This document shows positions 34,251 to 43,744 of a stretch of DNA of 64,000 bases, one piece after another. Below the pieces are notes generated by a model that ran no database searches, had not been told where the DNA came from, and saw only the letters and a program-made list of their open reading frames with translations. Origin of the DNA: CAYXLW01 sp964466055 (lineage in GTDB: Bacteria > Patescibacteriota > Gracilibacteria > GCA-2401425); the NCBI GenBank assembly GCA_964466055.1, contig CAYXLW010000001.1, positions 186,001 to 250,000 on the forward strand. Reading direction: 5' to 3'. The position numbers were made by a program, and so were the translations under genes. The number at the start of each line of letters is the position of its first letter. Position 1 is the first letter of the stretch.

Positions 34251-37127
34251 ATGACACGAAATAGAAATATAGTTGTTAGGGGAGCAAAAATGCATAATTT
34301 AAAAAATATTAACGTAGAAATCCCACGAGATAAACTTGTTGTAATTACGGGAGTTTCAGGTTCAGGAAAGTCTAGTTTAGCTTTTGATACAATTTATGCG
34401 GAAGGACAAAGAAGATATGTTGAGTCACTTTCAACATATGCAAGACAATTCTTGCAAATGACAGAAAAGCCGGATGTAGAATCAATTGAAGGGCTTTCTC
34501 CAGCAATTTCAATCGACCAAAAATCTGCATCTAGAAATCCGCGTTCAACAGTAGGAACAGTTACAGAAATTTATGACTATCTTCGTCTTCTTTATTCAAA
34601 AGTAGGAATTCCTCATTGCACAATCTGTAGGAAAGAAATATCTAGAAAAACTTTATCTGAAATTATTTTAGAAATTGATAAGTTTCCAAAAGGGAAAAAG
34701 ATAATGATTCTTGCTCCTATTACAGTTGATCAAATAGGGGAGAATATAAAAACTATAGAAAGAATAAAAAAAGAGGGATTTATTAGAATGAGAATTGATG
34801 GAGAACTTAAGACAGTAAATGAAGAAATATCTTTGAGTGTTGATAAAAAACATACTATTGAAATTGTAGTAGATCGGTTAATTACGAAAGAGTATGCCCC
34901 AAAACAAACAAAACTTTCAAACGGAGCAATTATTGAAGAACCTAATCCTGAGCGAACTAGATTGGCAGATTCAATCGAAATTGCTTTAAAACATGGTGGA
35001 GGCAGTATAATTATTTCTGATTACGATACGGGGAAAGATTTTTCTTTTTCAGAAAAATATTGTTGTACAGATCACCCGGAAGTTGTTATTGAAGAAATTG
35101 AACCAAGATCTTTCTCATTTAATTCCCCTCATGGAGCATGTCCAGAATGCCATGGGTTAGGATCCAGACTAGTTGTACAAGAAAATCTTGTAATTCCAAA
35201 TCCAGATTTAACCCTAGCAGAGGGGGCAATACATCCATGGGCTTCTCATAGTTGGCACACTAATATAGTAGACGCTGTAGCAAAGAGATATGGATTTTCG
35301 GTTAATACTAAATACAAAGATCTAAAAAAAGAACATAAAGATATAATTTTATATGGGACAGGGGAAGAACTTTTTGAAACAGTTTTTGAATCTAAAAAAA
35401 TGCATGGTGAATTTAAAACAAAATATGAAGGGATTGTTAATAATCTTGAAAGAAGGTACTTGGAAAGTGATAGTGAGAATATGAAAAAATCAATAGAGAA
35501 ATATATGAAAGTTCAAATATGTCCAGAATGTAATGGAGAAAAATTAAGAAAAGAAATTTTAGGAGTGACAGTTGCAAATAAGAGTATTATTGAAATTGTG
35601 GCTTTAAGTATAAAAGAGTGTAATTTGTTTTTTAATGGTATAGAACCACAACTAACTCCTATGCAACAAAAAATTGCAGAACCTATTCTTTCTGAAATTA
35701 AAAATCGTCTTAAATTCTTAATAAACGTAGGTTTGCCGTATCTTAGTCTTGATCGTGCTGCTAATACACTTTCAGGAGGAGAAGCACAAAGAATAAGGCT
35801 TGCGACACAAATAGGATCTGCATTACTTGGGGTTTTATATGTTTTGGACGAACCGTCAATTGGATTGCATCAGAAAGATAATTCAAGGCTTATAGAAACA
35901 ATGGAACATCTCAGAGATTTAGGGAATACAGTTTTAGTCGTTGAACACGATAAAGATACGATGTTAGCTGCGGATCATATAATTGAAATAGGACCAAAAG
36001 CTGGGAAATACGGAGGTAATGTTGTTGCAGAAGGGACTCCTGAAGAAATATCAAAAAATAAAAATTCTGTAACAGGGGCATATTTATCAGGAAGGGAGGA
36101 GATATCTGTTCCTAAAAAAAGACGAAAAGGAAATGGGAAGAATATTGAAATTATAGGAGCTTGTGGGCATAACTTAAAGAATATTAGTGCAAAAATACCT
36201 TTGGGTTGTCTTGTTGGAGTTTCAGGGGTTTCAGGTTCAGGAAAATCAACTTTAATTAACGCAACTCTTTCTTATGAGCTAGAAAGAATTTTAAATAAAG
36301 CTGATAAATATGGGTTAAAGCACGATGAAATTAAAGGGATAGAACATCTTGATAAAATTATTCACATTGATCAAAGTGCAATAGGAAGAACTCCGCGTTC
36401 AAATCCTGCTACATATACAGGAGTATTCACAGAAATTCGTGAACTTTTTTCTACACAACCTGATGCACGTCTTCGTGGTTATAATTCAGGTCGTTTTTCA
36501 TTTAATGTTAAGGGGGGTAGATGTGAAGTATGCACTGGAGAAGGGATGAAGAAAATTGAAATGCATTTTTTGCCAGATATTTATGTTCCATGTGATGTTT
36601 GCCAAGGAAGAAGATATAATCAAGAAGTTTTAGATATAAAGTGGCGTGGTCGTAATATTTCTGATGTTTTAAATATGACCGTTACAGAGGCACTTGAAGA
36701 ATTTAAATCTATTCCAAATATTAAAAGTAAATTAGAAATATTAGATGACGTTGGTCTTGGATATATTCACCTTGGTCAATCTGCTACTACACTTTCAGGA
36801 GGAGAAGCACAACGTGTAAAATTATCAACAGAACTTGCTAAACGAGCAACCGGTAAAACAATTTATATTTTAGACGAGCCTACAACTGGGCTTCATTTCC
36901 AAGATATAAAAAAATTGCTTGAAGTTTTACAACGGCTCGTAGATAAAGGAAATACAGTTATATTAATTGAACATAATTTAGATGTAATTAAAACATGTGA
37001 TTATTTGATTGATATTGGACCTGATGGAGGAGATGGAGGGGGAGAAATAATGGGAATTGGAACACCTGAAGAATTATCTAAAGTTGAAAAATCTTATACA
37101 GGGCAATATTTAAAGAAAATGCTTTAG
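34251..37127 (+). CDS. uvrA: Excinuclease ABC subunit A
   Basis: UvrA recognises bulky DNA damage and loads UvrB in nucleotide excision repair. The ATG that gives MTRNRNIVVRGAKMHNLKNI is used; an ATG at 34164 would add 29 residues not found in the family. Two ABC ATPase modules are complete: Walker A GVSGSGKSS near 38 and GVSGSGKST near 665, signatures LSGGEAQRIRL near 500 and LSGGEAQRVKL near 850. The second zinc module, CEVC...CDVC near 760-785, is intact; the first zinc site is reduced to CTIC and CCTDH-type residues. Length 958 is normal. uvrB and uvrC are not in the window. Confidence 0.96.
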   Translation: MTRNRNIVVRGAKMHNLKNINVEIPRDKLVVITGVSGSGKSSLAFDTIYAEGQRRYVESLSTYARQFLQMTEKPDVESIEGLSPAISIDQKSASRNPRSTVGTVTEIYDYLRLLYSKVGIPHCTICRKEISRKTLSEIILEIDKFPKGKKIMILAPITVDQIGENIKTIERIKKEGFIRMRIDGELKTVNEEISLSVDKKHTIEIVVDRLITKEYAPKQTKLSNGAIIEEPNPERTRLADSIEIALKHGGGSIIISDYDTGKDFSFSEKYCCTDHPEVVIEEIEPRSFSFNSPHGACPECHGLGSRLVVQENLVIPNPDLTLAEGAIHPWASHSWHTNIVDAVAKRYGFSVNTKYKDLKKEHKDIILYGTGEELFETVFESKKMHGEFKTKYEGIVNNLERRYLESDSENMKKSIEKYMKVQICPECNGEKLRKEILGVTVANKSIIEIVALSIKECNLFFNGIEPQLTPMQQKIAEPILSEIKNRLKFLINVGLPYLSLDRAANTLSGGEAQRIRLATQIGSALLGVLYVLDEPSIGLHQKDNSRLIETMEHLRDLGNTVLVVEHDKDTMLAADHIIEIGPKAGKYGGNVVAEGTPEEISKNKNSVTGAYLSGREEISVPKKRRKGNGKNIEIIGACGHNLKNISAKIPLGCLVGVSGVSGSGKSTLINATLSYELERILNKADKYGLKHDEIKGIEHLDKIIHIDQSAIGRTPRSNPATYTGVFTEIRELFSTQPDARLRGYNSGRFSFNVKGGRCEVCTGEGMKKIEMHFLPDIYVPCDVCQGRRYNQEVLDIKWRGRNISDVLNMTVTEALEEFKSIPNIKSKLEILDDVGLGYIHLGQSATTLSGGEAQRVKLSTELAKRATGKTIYILDEPTTGLHFQDIKKLLEVLQRLVDKGNTVILIEHNLDVIKTCDYLIDIGPDGGDGGGEIMGIGTPEELSKVEKSYTGQYLKKML

Positions 37128-37325
37128 TAATTAGTAATGAACAATGAACAAAGTTTATAATATTTTTTTTTACTAGATTCTTCATAATTTAGTTTCTAAA
37201 AAAAGATAAACTTTAGATTATCGTGATAGGAAAATGCTCATTAATCATTCGTCATTATTCATTTCAATTTGCTTTTTATCTTTATTTATTTACAATTTAG
37301 GTTGGCAATTTAACAAAAAAACTAT

Positions 37326-38696
37326 ATGTCTGAAGATAATATCAAGAAAAACAAGATTAAATCTCCGGAGGGATGTCATGATTTATTGCCATCAGACCAT
37401 AGGTTTATATCTCTAATAAAGAAAGTTGTTAGAAGAAGATGTCGGCAACATGGGATACAAAGAATAACGCCGTGTACTTTTGAGCACATTGATCTTTTTG
37501 AAAGAACAATAGGAGAAAATACAGATATAGTTGCTAAAGAACTTTTTTCATTTCAATCAAAATCAGGTAAAAAGACATATGCTCTGCGCCCTGAACTTAC
37601 AGCAGGAATAGTTAGAAGTTACATTGAGCATGGTATGGGGTCTTTTCCTCATCCAGTTTGGTTATATGCATTTGATACAGTTTTTAGATATGACAGACCT
37701 CAAAAAAATAGATATAGACAATTTCAACAATGGAGCGTTGAGGTTATAGGAGAAAAAGAGCCAGGGCTTGATGCTCAAATGATATATTTAGCATATCAAG
37801 TCTTTAAAGATTTAAAAATTAATGAAAATTTAGTTGTAAGACTTAATACTATTGGAAATGGAGAAGAGCGTGAAAATTATGTGGAAGCTTTGAAAAATTT
37901 CTTTTATGGGAAGGAAAGAAATTTGTGTTTTGATTGCCAAGCACGTCTTGAATCTAACCCCCTTCGTATTCTTGATTGTAAAGAAGAAGATTGTAAAATT
38001 CTCGCAGGGATTGCTCCAAAGTTTTCTCAATTTTTAGAAGAAGATTCAAAAAAATATTTTGAAGAAGTTAAAGAACTTTTAGAAGAAGTAAAAATCCCTT
38101 ACGAGACTGATGAAACTCTTGTTAGAGGATTAGATTATTATAATGATACTGTATTTGAAATTGTTGATTCTTCAGAAGAAGGACAACAAAATACTTTACT
38201 TGGAGGGGGTCGTTACGATGGACTTGTAGAACAACTTGGAGGAGTTGAAACTCCTGCTTTTGGTTTTGCAATGGGGATTGAGAGAGTTGTAAATCGTATG
38301 AAAGATTTTGGATATGAAGTTCCCGTTAAAGATAAAATTCATGTTTATGTAGCACAGTTAGGGCAACTTGCTAAAAAGAAAGCTCTAAGTCTTTTAGAGT
38401 CACTACACGAGGAAGGGATTTACTCTATGGGAGCAATTGGAACACCATCTATTCGTGCTCAACTTAGAAACGCCGATAAATTCGATGCAGATTGGGCTAT
38501 AATAATGGGACAGATTGAGGTTCAAGAAGGTAATGTGATATTACGTAATATGAAAAAAGGAACTCAAGAAACTCTTCCTATGGAAGGGATCGTAAAGAAA
38601 ATGGTTGAGTTAGTTGGTTCTGAGAATGTTGAGAAAGTTGATTTTTTTGAGTTGAAATCTTTGGAGAAAAAAGAGAAGAATGAGTGGGGGATTTAA
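37326..38696 (+). CDS. hisS: Histidyl-tRNA synthetase
   Basis: The 456-residue class II synthetase charges tRNA-His. Visible motifs: EGCHDLLPSDH at the N-terminus (the usual GTxD is GCHD), TFEHIDLFERTIGE, motif 2 FRYDRPQKNRYRQFQQW near 122, the histidine-specific LVRGLDYYNDTVFEI near 265 and GGGRYDGLVEQLGG near 293, motif 3 AFGFAMGIERV, then the anticodon-binding domain from about 340. The His A-type loop is intact. A palindromic terminator follows, shared with the convergent division gene. Confidence 0.95.
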   Translation: MSEDNIKKNKIKSPEGCHDLLPSDHRFISLIKKVVRRRCRQHGIQRITPCTFEHIDLFERTIGENTDIVAKELFSFQSKSGKKTYALRPELTAGIVRSYIEHGMGSFPHPVWLYAFDTVFRYDRPQKNRYRQFQQWSVEVIGEKEPGLDAQMIYLAYQVFKDLKINENLVVRLNTIGNGEERENYVEALKNFFYGKERNLCFDCQARLESNPLRILDCKEEDCKILAGIAPKFSQFLEEDSKKYFEEVKELLEEVKIPYETDETLVRGLDYYNDTVFEIVDSSEEGQQNTLLGGGRYDGLVEQLGGVETPAFGFAMGIERVVNRMKDFGYEVPVKDKIHVYVAQLGQLAKKKALSLLESLHEEGIYSMGAIGTPSIRAQLRNADKFDADWAIIMGQIEVQEGNVILRNMKKGTQETLPMEGIVKKMVELVGSENVEKVDFFELKSLEKKEKNEWGI

Positions 38697-38730
38697 TAAA
38701 ATGATCAATTAGCAATGAGCAATGATCAAA

Positions 38731-38758
38731 GTAGGGACGTAAAATTTTACGTCTCTAC
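38731..38758. terminator. Palindromic hairpin between hisS and the FtsB-like gene
   Basis: GTAGGGACGTAAA and TTTACGTCTCTAC form a 28-bp inverted repeat with one mismatch-like G-T pair. It sits between two convergent stops and may end both transcripts, although no long T-run follows. Similar GTAGRGACGTAAA elements are scattered in many genomes, so it may be a small mobile palindrome. Confidence 0.5.
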
Positions 38759-38783
38759 ATGTTTTTAGTGATAGATGTTAATT

Positions 38784-39185
38784 TTAATTTATTCTAGAAT
38801 CTAAATCTTCTTTCCCAAAAAAATATTCTTTCCAAGCTTCAAGACAAGTTTGTTCTTTTTTTGACACATTAATTAATTCAGATTCTGGAATTAGCACATT
38901 TTCTTTTTGGTCGTTTTCAACTATAACTAAAACCTTTTCCCCCTCATTTAACTTATTTAAAATCTCCTTTGCATATTTGTCTTTATAATTCTCAGATTCA
39001 AAATATTCAATTTGATCTTTTAATGTTTGGATTTTTTCATGTGTTTTTTCATTTTGCTCTTGAAATGCTTCAATTTGTTTATTCATTTGGAAACTCCGAT
39101 ATAGATCTTTAGACAAAGAGAAAAGCATAAATAGTATTAAAACTACTCCGATAATAATTGCTATTTTTCTTTGGAAAGAAAGCAT
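38784..39185 (-). CDS. FtsB/DivIC-like septum protein
   Basis: The 133-residue product has a short head, one membrane segment (about residues 8-25, IAIIIGVVLILFMLFSL), a coiled coil (about 35-70, with EAFQEQNEKTHEKIQTLKDQ) and the family end motif YAKEILNKLNEGEKVLVIVE. It acts with FtsL and FtsQ at the division septum in known bacteria. An unusual C-terminal extension of about 30 residues contains WKEYFFGKEDLDS. It lies upstream of the window's other envelope gene mltG only by strand, with 240 bp between them. Confidence 0.8.
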   Translation of the reverse strand: MLSFQRKIAIIIGVVLILFMLFSLSKDLYRSFQMNKQIEAFQEQNEKTHEKIQTLKDQIEYFESENYKDKYAKEILNKLNEGEKVLVIVENDQKENVLIPESELINVSKKEQTCLEAWKEYFFGKEDLDSRIN

Positions 39186-39423
39186 CTTTAAAATTTAGAA
39201 TTTAGAGTCTGGAATTTAGAATACATAATTTAGATAATTTTTAGGGGAGTAGGAGAACAGGGGAATAGAAAAAATACTAGATGATCGATACTGAATTTTA
39301 TTAATAGTCTTTAGAGGATTAGGATTTAGGAAGTTATTGGATATCTAAGTTTCTATTTCACTATGTCACTAGTTTTCTTAATTCATAATTCTTTTCCAAC
39401 TACCAAATTCCATTTTCTAACTT

Positions 39424-40413
39424 CTAATTAATATACCTTGTTCTTTTATCATTATGTTCATCATTTGTTACAGAATAATGGATATTTCCGTTCCCGTCAT
39501 GAAGATAATAGTAGTATTTTGATTTCTCTGGATAAAGTGTGGCATTTAATGCTTTTAATCCAGGATTCCCAATAGCAGTTGGTGGTAATCCTAATACTCT
39601 TCTTGTATTATATGGATTATTTTTTGAAAAATCTTCTTTTGTTAATTTTTCTGTGCTTTTATTTTCATAGTATCTAGTAGTTGCATCAGCTCCTAAATGT
39701 ATTCTTTCATCAAGTCTTTTCCACAATATTCCTGATACTATAGGCATATTTTCTGTATTCCATTCTTCTTTTTCAATAATAGATGCCATTATAACAATAT
39801 CATAAAGTGATCTTCCTTGCTTTGTATAGATAGAGATATTTTCTTCACTTAAAAATCTATTTTGAAAATTGTTCAAAAGTCTTTTTATAAATGATTGTGT
39901 ATTGAAATTCTTTATTTCTACAAAATACGTATCTGGGAATAAAAATCCTTCAAGTGAATTATTGTTTATAAAATTATAATCAGAAAAATCGCATTTCTTT
40001 GTACACTCAATAAATTCTCCTTTTTGAGTAAGTTCTTTTTTAAAAAGCAATTCATCAATCTCTTCAATAGTTTGTCCTTCAATAATTCTTATAGGAATTT
40101 CAGTTGTACGTGCATGTGATAAAATATCAACAAGTTCAGGAATAGGGGTTCCTTGTTTTATAATAAAATCACCAGCTTGTAAGTTGTTAGATTCTTTATA
40201 CCATTTCAAATAAACAAGCATTGGCCATTCGGTTTCTATTATTCCTTTTTCTTTTAAAATGCTAACAATTTCTTTTGTTGTGGTCCCATATTCAATAAAT
40301 ATTGGGACTTTTTTACCTTCATCAAATCCTTCCACATCTTTTTGATATTTATGAAATAAGAAAAAAGATGCTACTAGAAGTGGTAATATAAGTATGGTTA
40401 GAAGTTTTTTCAT
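39424..40413 (-). CDS. mltG: Endolytic murein transglycosylase MltG
   Basis: MltG cleaves nascent peptidoglycan strands at the membrane and sets glycan chain length. The ATG at 40413 gives the membrane anchor MKKLLTILILPLLVASFFLF; an in-frame TTG at 40452 is less likely. A LysM-like domain follows (about residues 40-100, VPIFIEYGTTTKEIVSIL), then the YceG catalytic domain with LEGFLFPDTYFV near 157, the catalytic glutamate in MASIIEKEEW near 208 and NPYNTRRVLGLPPTAIGNPG near 268. Length is normal. Confidence 0.93.
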   Translation of the reverse strand: MKKLLTILILPLLVASFFLFHKYQKDVEGFDEGKKVPIFIEYGTTTKEIVSILKEKGIIETEWPMLVYLKWYKESNNLQAGDFIIKQGTPIPELVDILSHARTTEIPIRIIEGQTIEEIDELLFKKELTQKGEFIECTKKCDFSDYNFINNNSLEGFLFPDTYFVEIKNFNTQSFIKRLLNNFQNRFLSEENISIYTKQGRSLYDIVIMASIIEKEEWNTENMPIVSGILWKRLDERIHLGADATTRYYENKSTEKLTKEDFSKNNPYNTRRVLGLPPTAIGNPGLKALNATLYPEKSKYYYYLHDGNGNIHYSVTNDEHNDKRTRYIN

Positions 40414-40481
40414 ATAAAGGTTTAAATTGATTTCTTTTTTGAAAAGTGGCAAAATGCGCGTAGACTTGCTAAATACATAAT

Positions 40482-40739
40482 ATGAGTAATTCTGAAGAAA
40501 ATCAAAGCGAGAAAAAATCTAGTAAAATGGATAAACTACTTTTAGGGATTGTTATTGGTGGGGCAGTTGGTTCTGTTGCGGGAAGCTTAACGAATAAAGA
40601 ACTTCGTAAAAGAATTCGTAAAAAAATGTCAGATACTTCAGATACTATTAGAGATATTATTAAAGAAAAAAAGAAAGAAAATTCTTTTTGGTGTGTTTTG
40701 AATAGAATGTTTTTCAATAGAAATAAGGATGATGAATAA
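40482..40739 (+). CDS. YtxH-like small membrane protein
   Basis: The 85-residue product has a polar Ser/Glu/Lys head, one glycine-rich membrane or membrane-associated segment (about residues 19-38, LLGIVIGGAVGSVAGSL) and a basic helical tail. The glycine pattern GIVIGGAVGSVAGSL is that of YtxH-type stress proteins. Function is not known. It is divergent from mltG with about 70 bp between starts. Confidence 0.6.
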   Translation: MSNSEENQSEKKSSKMDKLLLGIVIGGAVGSVAGSLTNKELRKRIRKKMSDTSDTIRDIIKEKKKENSFWCVLNRMFFNRNKDDE

Positions 40740-40815
40740 ACCATCTTCTCTATTGTCTGAAATCTCTAAAATAAATATTTATGAGATTCTGGGCAAACTA
40801 AAATGACTGTCCTAT

Positions 40816-41874
40816 TTAGCTAATATGCCCATCTTTCACTTGAAAGATTTTTTTTGTATTTCTCTCTAAATTTTCTTCTAAATGTGTTGTTGTTATAAAA
40901 CCTTGTCTTGATTTTAATAAATCTAGTAAGGCTTTTTGTCTGCTTAAATCGATTTCAGAAAAAACGTCATCTAAAAGGAGTGTGACTTTTGCATCATGTT
41001 CCTTTTCAATTAAATCAACTTCTAATAATTTTAATGCTAGCACAATAGACCTAACTTCACCCTGAGATGCAAATTCGCTAGAATTGCTTTTGTTTAATAA
41101 AATTTGAAAATCATCTCGGTGTGGTCCAATACTTGTTGATCCTAAAATAATGTCTCTTTCTATTCTTTTCTTTAAGTCATTAAGAAAATTTTCTGAGTCT
41201 GATTTTTTTTCATATATAATTGAAAGATGTTCTTTTTTGCTTGATATTAATTGATATTTATCTTCTAACTTTTCTTTGATTTTTTGAATTAAATTAAATC
41301 TTTTTTCCCAAATAGGTTGGGATTTTTCATAAAAATGCTTATCCCAAACTTCAATTTCATCAATTTTTGAAGTTCTATTTTGGATTTTTTTTAAAAGGGC
41401 ATTTCTATGTTTTAAAATTTTTTCAAAAATATTTATTTCATAGGCATAATGTTTATCTAAACGGATAAGAACTGAATCTAAATAGTCTCTTCTTATTCCC
41501 GGAGATCCTTTTATTAAATCTAAATCTTTAGGGGAAAACATAACTGCATAAAAATTTCCTAAAAAATTAATAAATGATTCTTTAGATTCATTTACTAAAA
41601 ATCTTGTTTGTTTTTTTGGGAAGTTGGCTGAATGTATTTCTAAAGAATTATCATCAGTTTCTGCATGAATATGAAATGCCTGTTTTTCAAATTTAATTGC
41701 TTCATAAGCAGATGAAGCTCTAAAAACTTTTCCTATAGAAAGCGTGTAAATAGCTTCTAATATATTGGTTTTTCCTTGTCCGTTATTTCCTAAAAAAATA
41801 TGTGTATTATTTGAACACTCTATGTAAATATTGTCGATATTACGAAAGTCTTTAATGGAGATATTTTTGAGCAT
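40816..41874 (-). CDS. recF: DNA replication/repair protein RecF
   Basis: RecF binds gapped DNA and, with RecO and RecR, loads RecA. The 352-residue product has Walker A GNNGQGKTNILEAIY near residue 29, the RecF signature FSPKDLDLIKGSPGIRRDYLD near 112, the ABC-like signature FASQGEVRSIVLALKLLE near 265 and Walker B LLLDDVFSEID near 300. Length is normal. In most bacteria it stands next to dnaA and dnaN; here it is alone. A small palindrome and the rpsT unit follow on its upstream side. Confidence 0.94.
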   Translation of the reverse strand: MLKNISIKDFRNIDNIYIECSNNTHIFLGNNGQGKTNILEAIYTLSIGKVFRASSAYEAIKFEKQAFHIHAETDDNSLEIHSANFPKKQTRFLVNESKESFINFLGNFYAVMFSPKDLDLIKGSPGIRRDYLDSVLIRLDKHYAYEINIFEKILKHRNALLKKIQNRTSKIDEIEVWDKHFYEKSQPIWEKRFNLIQKIKEKLEDKYQLISSKKEHLSIIYEKKSDSENFLNDLKKRIERDIILGSTSIGPHRDDFQILLNKSNSSEFASQGEVRSIVLALKLLEVDLIEKEHDAKVTLLLDDVFSEIDLSRQKALLDLLKSRQGFITTTHLEENLERNTKKIFQVKDGHIS

Positions 41875-41936
41875 TTGTTATTTTTTATCTACTATTTCTG
41901 ATTTATTCAAGAATCTATTTTAATTTTTTATGGATA

Positions 41937-41952
41937 TCCTGCCTTCGCAGGA
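41937..41952. repeat. REP-like short palindrome
   Basis: TCCTGC-CTTC-GCAGGA is a perfect 6-bp hairpin in otherwise AT-rich DNA, followed by GC-richer DNA to about 42000. It resembles the common TCCTGCCTTCGCAGGA type of dispersed bacterial palindromes. Confidence 0.5.
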
Positions 41953-42012
41953 ATGGCAAATTTTCAAGTCACTTTAGGTGCTACATCGATGTTGCGCTTG
42001 TTGATTCAGTGT

Positions 42013-42045
42013 TTTTAAAAAATCCCATACTTGTTTTAGCATGGG
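42013..42045 (-). terminator. Intrinsic terminator of rpsT
   Basis: On the minus strand CCCATGC and GTATGGG form a 7-bp stem with one G-U pair, followed by ATTTTTT. It lies about 30 bp after the rpsT stop. Confidence 0.75.
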
Positions 42046-42076
42046 AATTGTATATTAACAAATTGTATTTTGGAAT

Positions 42077-42502
42077 TTAAGCTTTAGCTTTCTTCGCTGG
42101 AGCCTTTTTTGCTGGGGCTTTTTTTGCAACTGTCTTTTTTGCTGGTGCTTTTTTAGTAGTAATTGGTGTTTTCTTTTCTGTAACAACTTTTTTAGGAGCT
42201 ACTACTTTTACTTTCTCTGGAGCTTTAGCAGAAGGATCTTTTTTAGCATTATTTACTGCTCTTTGTATTAAAGATTTTCTTCTGTTTGCAGTATTTTTCT
42301 TTATAATTTTTTTCTTTGCTGCTGTATCTATAGCTTTATAAGTTTGAGAAAGACTCGCTATTGCTTTATCTGTTTCTCCTCCTTTAACCCACTTAATTAT
42401 ATTCTTTATAAGTGTAAGCATTTTTGTTTTAAAAGGTCTAAGTTGTTGAGTTTTTTTCTCTGTTTGTTTAGCTCTTTTTTTTGCTGATTGTATATTTGGC
42501 AT
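42077..42502 (-). CDS. rpsT: 30S ribosomal protein S20 with long basic tail
   Basis: S20 binds 16S rRNA helices 9 and 44 early in 30S assembly. Residues 1-88 match the family: MPNIQSAKKRAKQTEKKTQQ at the N-terminus, then KTKMLTLIKNIIKW and KGVIHKN-like IIKKNTANRRKSLIQRAVNN. The protein continues to 141 residues with a Lys/Ala/Pro-rich tail of AKKAPAKK units, much like eukaryotic histone H1 tails. The tail makes it about 50 residues longer than usual. A terminator follows. Confidence 0.92.
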   Translation of the reverse strand: MPNIQSAKKRAKQTEKKTQQLRPFKTKMLTLIKNIIKWVKGGETDKAIASLSQTYKAIDTAAKKKIIKKNTANRRKSLIQRAVNNAKKDPSAKAPEKVKVVAPKKVVTEKKTPITTKKAPAKKTVAKKAPAKKAPAKKAKA

Positions 42503-42648
42503 AGCTTATTTGTTAAAAATCTAGTGAATTTTAGCAAATTGTATATAAGAGTCAATAAAAGAACTTGTTTAGTTGTCTTTGTTAAATATTACAAAAAAAG
42601 GTGGATTAAGTCACACATTTTTATACTAAGTTTAGATCTAAATTTTCT

Positions 42649-43665
42649 CTATCTATTTGATAGACCTCTTTTAATCATTGATTCAACCTCTTCGTTCGTA
42701 TTTATGTAGTGAATAGTTATATCTGGGTACTCATTTTGAAAAACTCTAAAGACTTCATCAACAAAGGCTTGTCCTACTGAGCTTACTCTTTTAAAATCCA
42801 ATATTATTGTTTTAAATTTCTCTAACCCTAGCAATAATCGTTTTGCTTGTGATCTTGAAACATGTGGATCGTTTGGATCTGCACTTAATGCAACTGCTAC
42901 TATTGTTTTTCCAAAACCAATTTCTTGATCTGTGTATTGGTCGAATATTTCTTTTGGAGTTTTTTTTGATTTTAGGGATATTTCCATCTTAATGAGAGTC
43001 CCTTGACCAAATTCTTCATTTTTTTCTGGAGAGAGAAACCAGTCTTCATTTTGAAATATGTAAAACATGTCACTCGAAGTTATTGAAAATTTATCAAACA
43101 TTCTTGATGTGAAAAATATGCCTTCTCCAGTGTGTTTTGATGGATCAGTTGTAAATTTACCTTTAGATAGATGCAAAATAGACTCTTTTATGGAGTCGAG
43201 CTTAAGTGCTTTTTGGATTCTTTTAAAAATTCCTACACCATTATCAATTATACGAATAATCAATTTACCATTTTTAATCTCAACGTCTGAAAAAATTGTT
43301 GATCCTTTTGAGTGATCAATAGAATTATTAAAAATTTCTGTAAATCCATATGCACAAATTCGATAAATATTTTGGGGGCAGGAGAGAATGATAGGTTTTA
43401 CATATTGTGACCATATCTTATCTTCTGCCAATCCTGGTTTGATTTTTTCTGTGAACTCTATATGATTTCCATTTGCAAGAAAATATTGAGTCCATCTATT
43501 GCTACCTGTTTTAATAATGCTTCCTGTTTTTATCTCCTGTTTTAAGTAATGATGTGATCTTTGTCTTGAAAAATTAAACTTATTAGCTAAAACAGCCACT
43601 ATGTTTTGCGGATTTTTTTCTATATTTTCTAAAATAAATTTTTTGATAAGATTATTTTTGTTCAT
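42649..43665 (-). CDS. HTH + histidine-kinase-type ATPase + DUF4325 regulator
   Basis: The 338-residue product has three parts: an N-terminal winged-helix-like region (residues 1-65, with FSRQRSHHYLKQEIKTGSII); a GHKL ATPase (about 95-225, with N-box EIFNNSIDHS and G1 IRIIDNGVGI and G2 HTGEGIFF); and a C-terminal STAS-like DUF4325 domain (about 245-335, SRSQAKRLLLGLEKFKTIIL). This is the anti-sigma-factor-like plus antagonist-like pairing found fused in one protein. No kinase dimerisation domain is present, so a switch based on nucleotide binding is likely. Three operator-like repeats overlap its promoter, which suggests autoregulation. Confidence 0.85.
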   Translation of the reverse strand: MNKNNLIKKFILENIEKNPQNIVAVLANKFNFSRQRSHHYLKQEIKTGSIIKTGSNRWTQYFLANGNHIEFTEKIKPGLAEDKIWSQYVKPIILSCPQNIYRICAYGFTEIFNNSIDHSKGSTIFSDVEIKNGKLIIRIIDNGVGIFKRIQKALKLDSIKESILHLSKGKFTTDPSKHTGEGIFFTSRMFDKFSITSSDMFYIFQNEDWFLSPEKNEEFGQGTLIKMEISLKSKKTPKEIFDQYTDQEIGFGKTIVAVALSADPNDPHVSRSQAKRLLLGLEKFKTIILDFKRVSSVGQAFVDEVFRVFQNEYPDITIHYINTNEEVESMIKRGLSNR

Positions 43666-43671
43666 GTTCCT

Positions 43672-43744
43672 ATTATGCTCTTTTATAATTTCTCTGTAAA
43701 CTAAAAAATACTTCTCTGTAAACTAGATATTTTTTTTCTGTAAA
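43672..43744 (-). promoter_or_regulatory. Promoter with three 22-bp-spaced operator repeats, leaderless start
   Basis: On the minus strand TTTACA (43700-43695), 17 bp and CATAAT (43677-43672) form the promoter. The start point would fall on the ATG at 43665, giving a leaderless mRNA. The plus-strand unit TCTGTAAA occurs at 43693, 43715 and 43737, exactly 22 bp apart (two helical turns); the first two extend to TTCTCTGTAAACTA. The copy nearest the gene overlaps the -35 box. Confidence 0.7.
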
